Below are positions 4,951 to 6,770 of a stretch of DNA of 6,770 bases, one piece after another. The stretch spans positions 8,781 to 15,550 of the forward strand of contig FR887222.1 of NCBI GenBank assembly GCA_000436735.1, read 5' to 3'. Both the position numbers and the translations under genes were made by a program. The notes under the pieces were generated by a model that was given only the letters and a program-made list of their open reading frames with translations, searched no databases and was not told the DNA's origin. Each line of letters opens with the position of its first letter. The first letter of the stretch is position 1. Source of the DNA: Firmicutes bacterium CAG:170. Its GTDB lineage: Bacteria > Bacillota > Clostridia > Oscillospirales > Oscillospiraceae.

Positions 4951-6770
4951 ATGCAGAGGATCGGCGTATTCGTATGTCACTGCGGCACCAACATTGCCGC
5001 AACGGTAGACGTGGAAGCGGTCGCAAAGGCTCTCGGACAGGAGCCGGGCGTTGTTTTCGCTACCGATTATCCCTATATGTGCTCTCAGAGCGGTCAGGAT
5101 ATGATCCGCGACGCCATTCATGAGAAAAAGCTCACGGGCGTGGTCATCTGCTCCTGTTCGCCGCGTATGCACGAGCAGACCTTCCGCAAGACCTGCGAGA
5201 AGGCGGGGCTGAACCCCTATATGGTCGAGATCGCAAACATCCGTGAGCAGTGCTCGTGGATCCATAAAAACCGCGAGGAAGCGACGGAAAAGGCCGTCAT
5301 TCTCGGACGGGCCGCCATCGCCAAGGTGCAGCTCAACGCGCCGCTCACGGCAGGCACCAGCCCCGTTACCAAGCGTGCGCTCGTCATCGGCGGCGGCATC
5401 GCCGGTATCCAGACCGCGCTGGACATTGCGGACGCGGGTTTTGAGGTCGATATCGTCGAGAAAAAGCCGACCATCGGCGGCAAAATGACCCAGATCGACA
5501 AGACCTTCCCGACGCTCGACTGTGCGGCGTGCATCCTGACGCCGAAGATGGTCGATGCGGCGCAGAATGAAAAGATCCACATTTATGCGTATTCCGAGGT
5601 AGAGGCGGTCAAGGGCTTCGTCGGAAACTTCCATGTGACCATCCGCAAAAAGGCGCGCTATGTCAACGAGGACGTCTGCACCGGCTGCGGACTCTGCACG
5701 GAAAAGTGCCCGCAGAAAAAGGTGCCGAACGAGTTCAACCTCGGCCTGGACAACCGCCGCGCCATCTATATCCCGTTTGCGCAGGCGGTGCCGAAGGTGG
5801 CGACCATCGACCCCAATTACTGCACCATGCTGAAAACCGGCAAGTGCGGCGTCTGCTCGAAGGTCTGCACCGCCGGAGCCATCGACTACAAGCAGAAGGA
5901 CGAGCTTCTGGAGCGCGAATACGGCGCGATCGTCGCTGCGACGGGCTTTGACCCCATCTCGCTGGACAAGTTTGACGAGTTTGCGTACTCGAAGAGTCCG
6001 GACGTGGTCTCGAGCCTCGAATTCGAGCGACTGATGAATGCGGCCGGCCCTACCGGCGGCACGCTGCTGCGTCCGTCCGACGGAACGCATCCCAAGACCA
6101 TCGTGTTCGTGCAGTGCGTCGGCTCCCGCTGCGACGGCGGAGAAAAGGGCAAGCCGTACTGCTCCAAGATCTGCTGTATGTATACGGCAAAGCACGCGAT
6201 GCTCTGCCGCGAAAAATATCCCGATACCGACGTCTATGTGTTCTACATCGACGTGCGTACGCCGGGCAAGAATTTTGACGAGTTCTATCGCCGCGCGGTC
6301 GAGGAATACGGCGTGCATTACATAAAGGGCATGGTCGGCAAGGTCGTGCCCGAGGGTGGAAAGCTCAAGGTGCAGGCATCCGATCTGATCGGGAACCAGC
6401 AGCTGCACATCGACGCCGATATGGTCGTGCTGGCCGCGGCCATCGAGCCGGACAAGAGCGCAAGACCGCTCGCCACGATGCTGACGGCTTCGATGGATAC
6501 CAACGACTTCTTCACCGAGGCGCATCCGAAGCTCCGTCCGGTCGAAAGCCCGACGGCGGGCGTGTTCCTCTCCGGTGCGTGCCAAGGCCCGAAGGATATC
6601 CCCGAGACGGTCGCGCAGGCCGGAGCGGCGGCCTCGAAGGTCATCGGCCTTCTGTGCAAGGACAGCCTGACCTGCAATCCATGCGTGGCGCAGCCGGACG
6701 AAATGATGTGCAACGGCTGCTCCAACTGTGAAAAGCTCTGCCCCTCCGGTGCGATCACTTACATTGACAA
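4951..6770 (+). CDS. hdrA: Heterodisulfide reductase subunit A homologue (FAD, Fe-S), 3' end missing
   Basis: The frame is open from ATG 4951 (ribosome site AAGGAGG 4937-4943) to the right edge: 606 residues without a stop, so an estimated few dozen residues are missing. Domains in order: an N-terminal cluster domain with C9-H-C11-G, C44 and C67-S-C69-S-P; a thioredoxin-reductase-like FAD domain with GGGIAG at 147-152, E170 and the HdrA-typical DCAACILTPKM (190-200); an inserted ferredoxin with C243/C246/C249/C253 and C291/C299/C302/C306; C389 to C409 cysteines around FVQCVGSRC and CSKICC; and the first C-terminal [4Fe-4S] motif C587/C590/C593/C597. This is the long form known from methanogens, where HdrA FAD bifurcates electrons from a hydrogenase or formate dehydrogenase partner to ferredoxin and to HdrC/HdrB. 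Short sulfur-oxidiser HdrA lacks these ferredoxin parts. All listed positions are cysteine; no in-frame TGA (selenocysteine) was seen. The electron-donating partner is not in the window. Confidence 0.92.
   Translation, partial: MQRIGVFVCHCGTNIAATVDVEAVAKALGQEPGVVFATDYPYMCSQSGQDMIRDAIHEKKLTGVVICSCSPRMHEQTFRKTCEKAGLNPYMVEIANIREQCSWIHKNREEATEKAVILGRAAIAKVQLNAPLTAGTSPVTKRALVIGGGIAGIQTALDIADAGFEVDIVEKKPTIGGKMTQIDKTFPTLDCAACILTPKMVDAAQNEKIHIYAYSEVEAVKGFVGNFHVTIRKKARYVNEDVCTGCGLCTEKCPQKKVPNEFNLGLDNRRAIYIPFAQAVPKVATIDPNYCTMLKTGKCGVCSKVCTAGAIDYKQKDELLEREYGAIVAATGFDPISLDKFDEFAYSKSPDVVSSLEFERLMNAAGPTGGTLLRPSDGTHPKTIVFVQCVGSRCDGGEKGKPYCSKICCMYTAKHAMLCREKYPDTDVYVFYIDVRTPGKNFDEFYRRAVEEYGVHYIKGMVGKVVPEGGKLKVQASDLIGNQQLHIDADMVVLAAAIEPDKSARPLATMLTASMDTNDFFTEAHPKLRPVESPTAGVFLSGACQGPKDIPETVAQAGAAASKVIGLLCKDSLTCNPCVAQPDEMMCNGCSNCEKLCPSGAITYID

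Noticed and set aside
4504..6585. Very long (over 690 codon) open frame on the - strand opposite hdrC and hdrA
   Set aside because: hdrC and hdrA carry complete conserved cysteine and FAD motifs on the + strand; the antisense product is rich in His, Arg and Asp from complementary codons and matches nothing recognisable.
4951..6770. Selenocysteine codon in hdrA or recoding
   Set aside because: I read the frame through to the edge and found no in-frame TGA; the expected metal ligands are ordinary cysteine codons.

Overview
The window is GC-rich and gene-dense, and every supported gene is on the + strand. Gene content (an MBOAT/DHHW acyltransferase pair, class II fumarase, and bacterial HdrB-HdrC-HdrA), strong AGGAGG-type ribosome binding sites and the TTG start all suggest an anaerobic Gram-positive bacterium of the Clostridia. 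A high-GC Oscillospirales-like gut lineage is my best guess; this is inference and was not checked by any search.

Layout: (1) 1-406 is the C-terminal end of an MBOAT membrane O-acyltransferase, cut by the left edge. (2) 420-1868 is a membrane-anchored DHHW/AlgX-AlgJ-like protein with an unusual Pro/Glu/Gln-rich insert. These two form the end of one transcription unit, closed by a strong hairpin terminator at 1915-1951. (3) About 1954-2280 has no convincing gene but contains several stable inverted repeats and two tiny, doubtful reading frames. (4) An AT-rich promoter region around 2312 leads into a second unit, fumC (2361-3749), hdrB (3767-4558), hdrC (4555-4938) and hdrA (4951 to beyond the right edge). 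Gaps in it are 17 bases, a 4-base overlap and 12 bases, with no terminator between the genes.

First unit: an MBOAT transporter/acyltransferase and an extracytoplasmic SGNH-like DHHW partner are the classic pair for O-acetylating a cell-envelope or secreted polysaccharide. Second unit: FumC interconverts malate and fumarate. HdrB, HdrC and HdrA form the heterodisulfide reductase core, an iron-sulfur/flavin electron-transfer module. HdrA is the long methanogen-like form with internal and C-terminal ferredoxin motifs and an FAD site, as in flavin-based electron-bifurcating complexes. Bacteria of this kind are not expected to contain coenzymes M and B, so the oxidant at HdrB is unknown. The link to fumarase suggests, but does not prove, a role in fumarate/malate redox metabolism. 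The partner of HdrA (MvhD, FlxABCD or other) would lie to the right of the window.

The most notable points are the fumC-hdrBCA arrangement, the unknown HdrB substrate, the structured gap before fumC, and the repeat-built linker in the DHHW protein. No CRISPR array, tRNA, rRNA or insertion sequence was seen.
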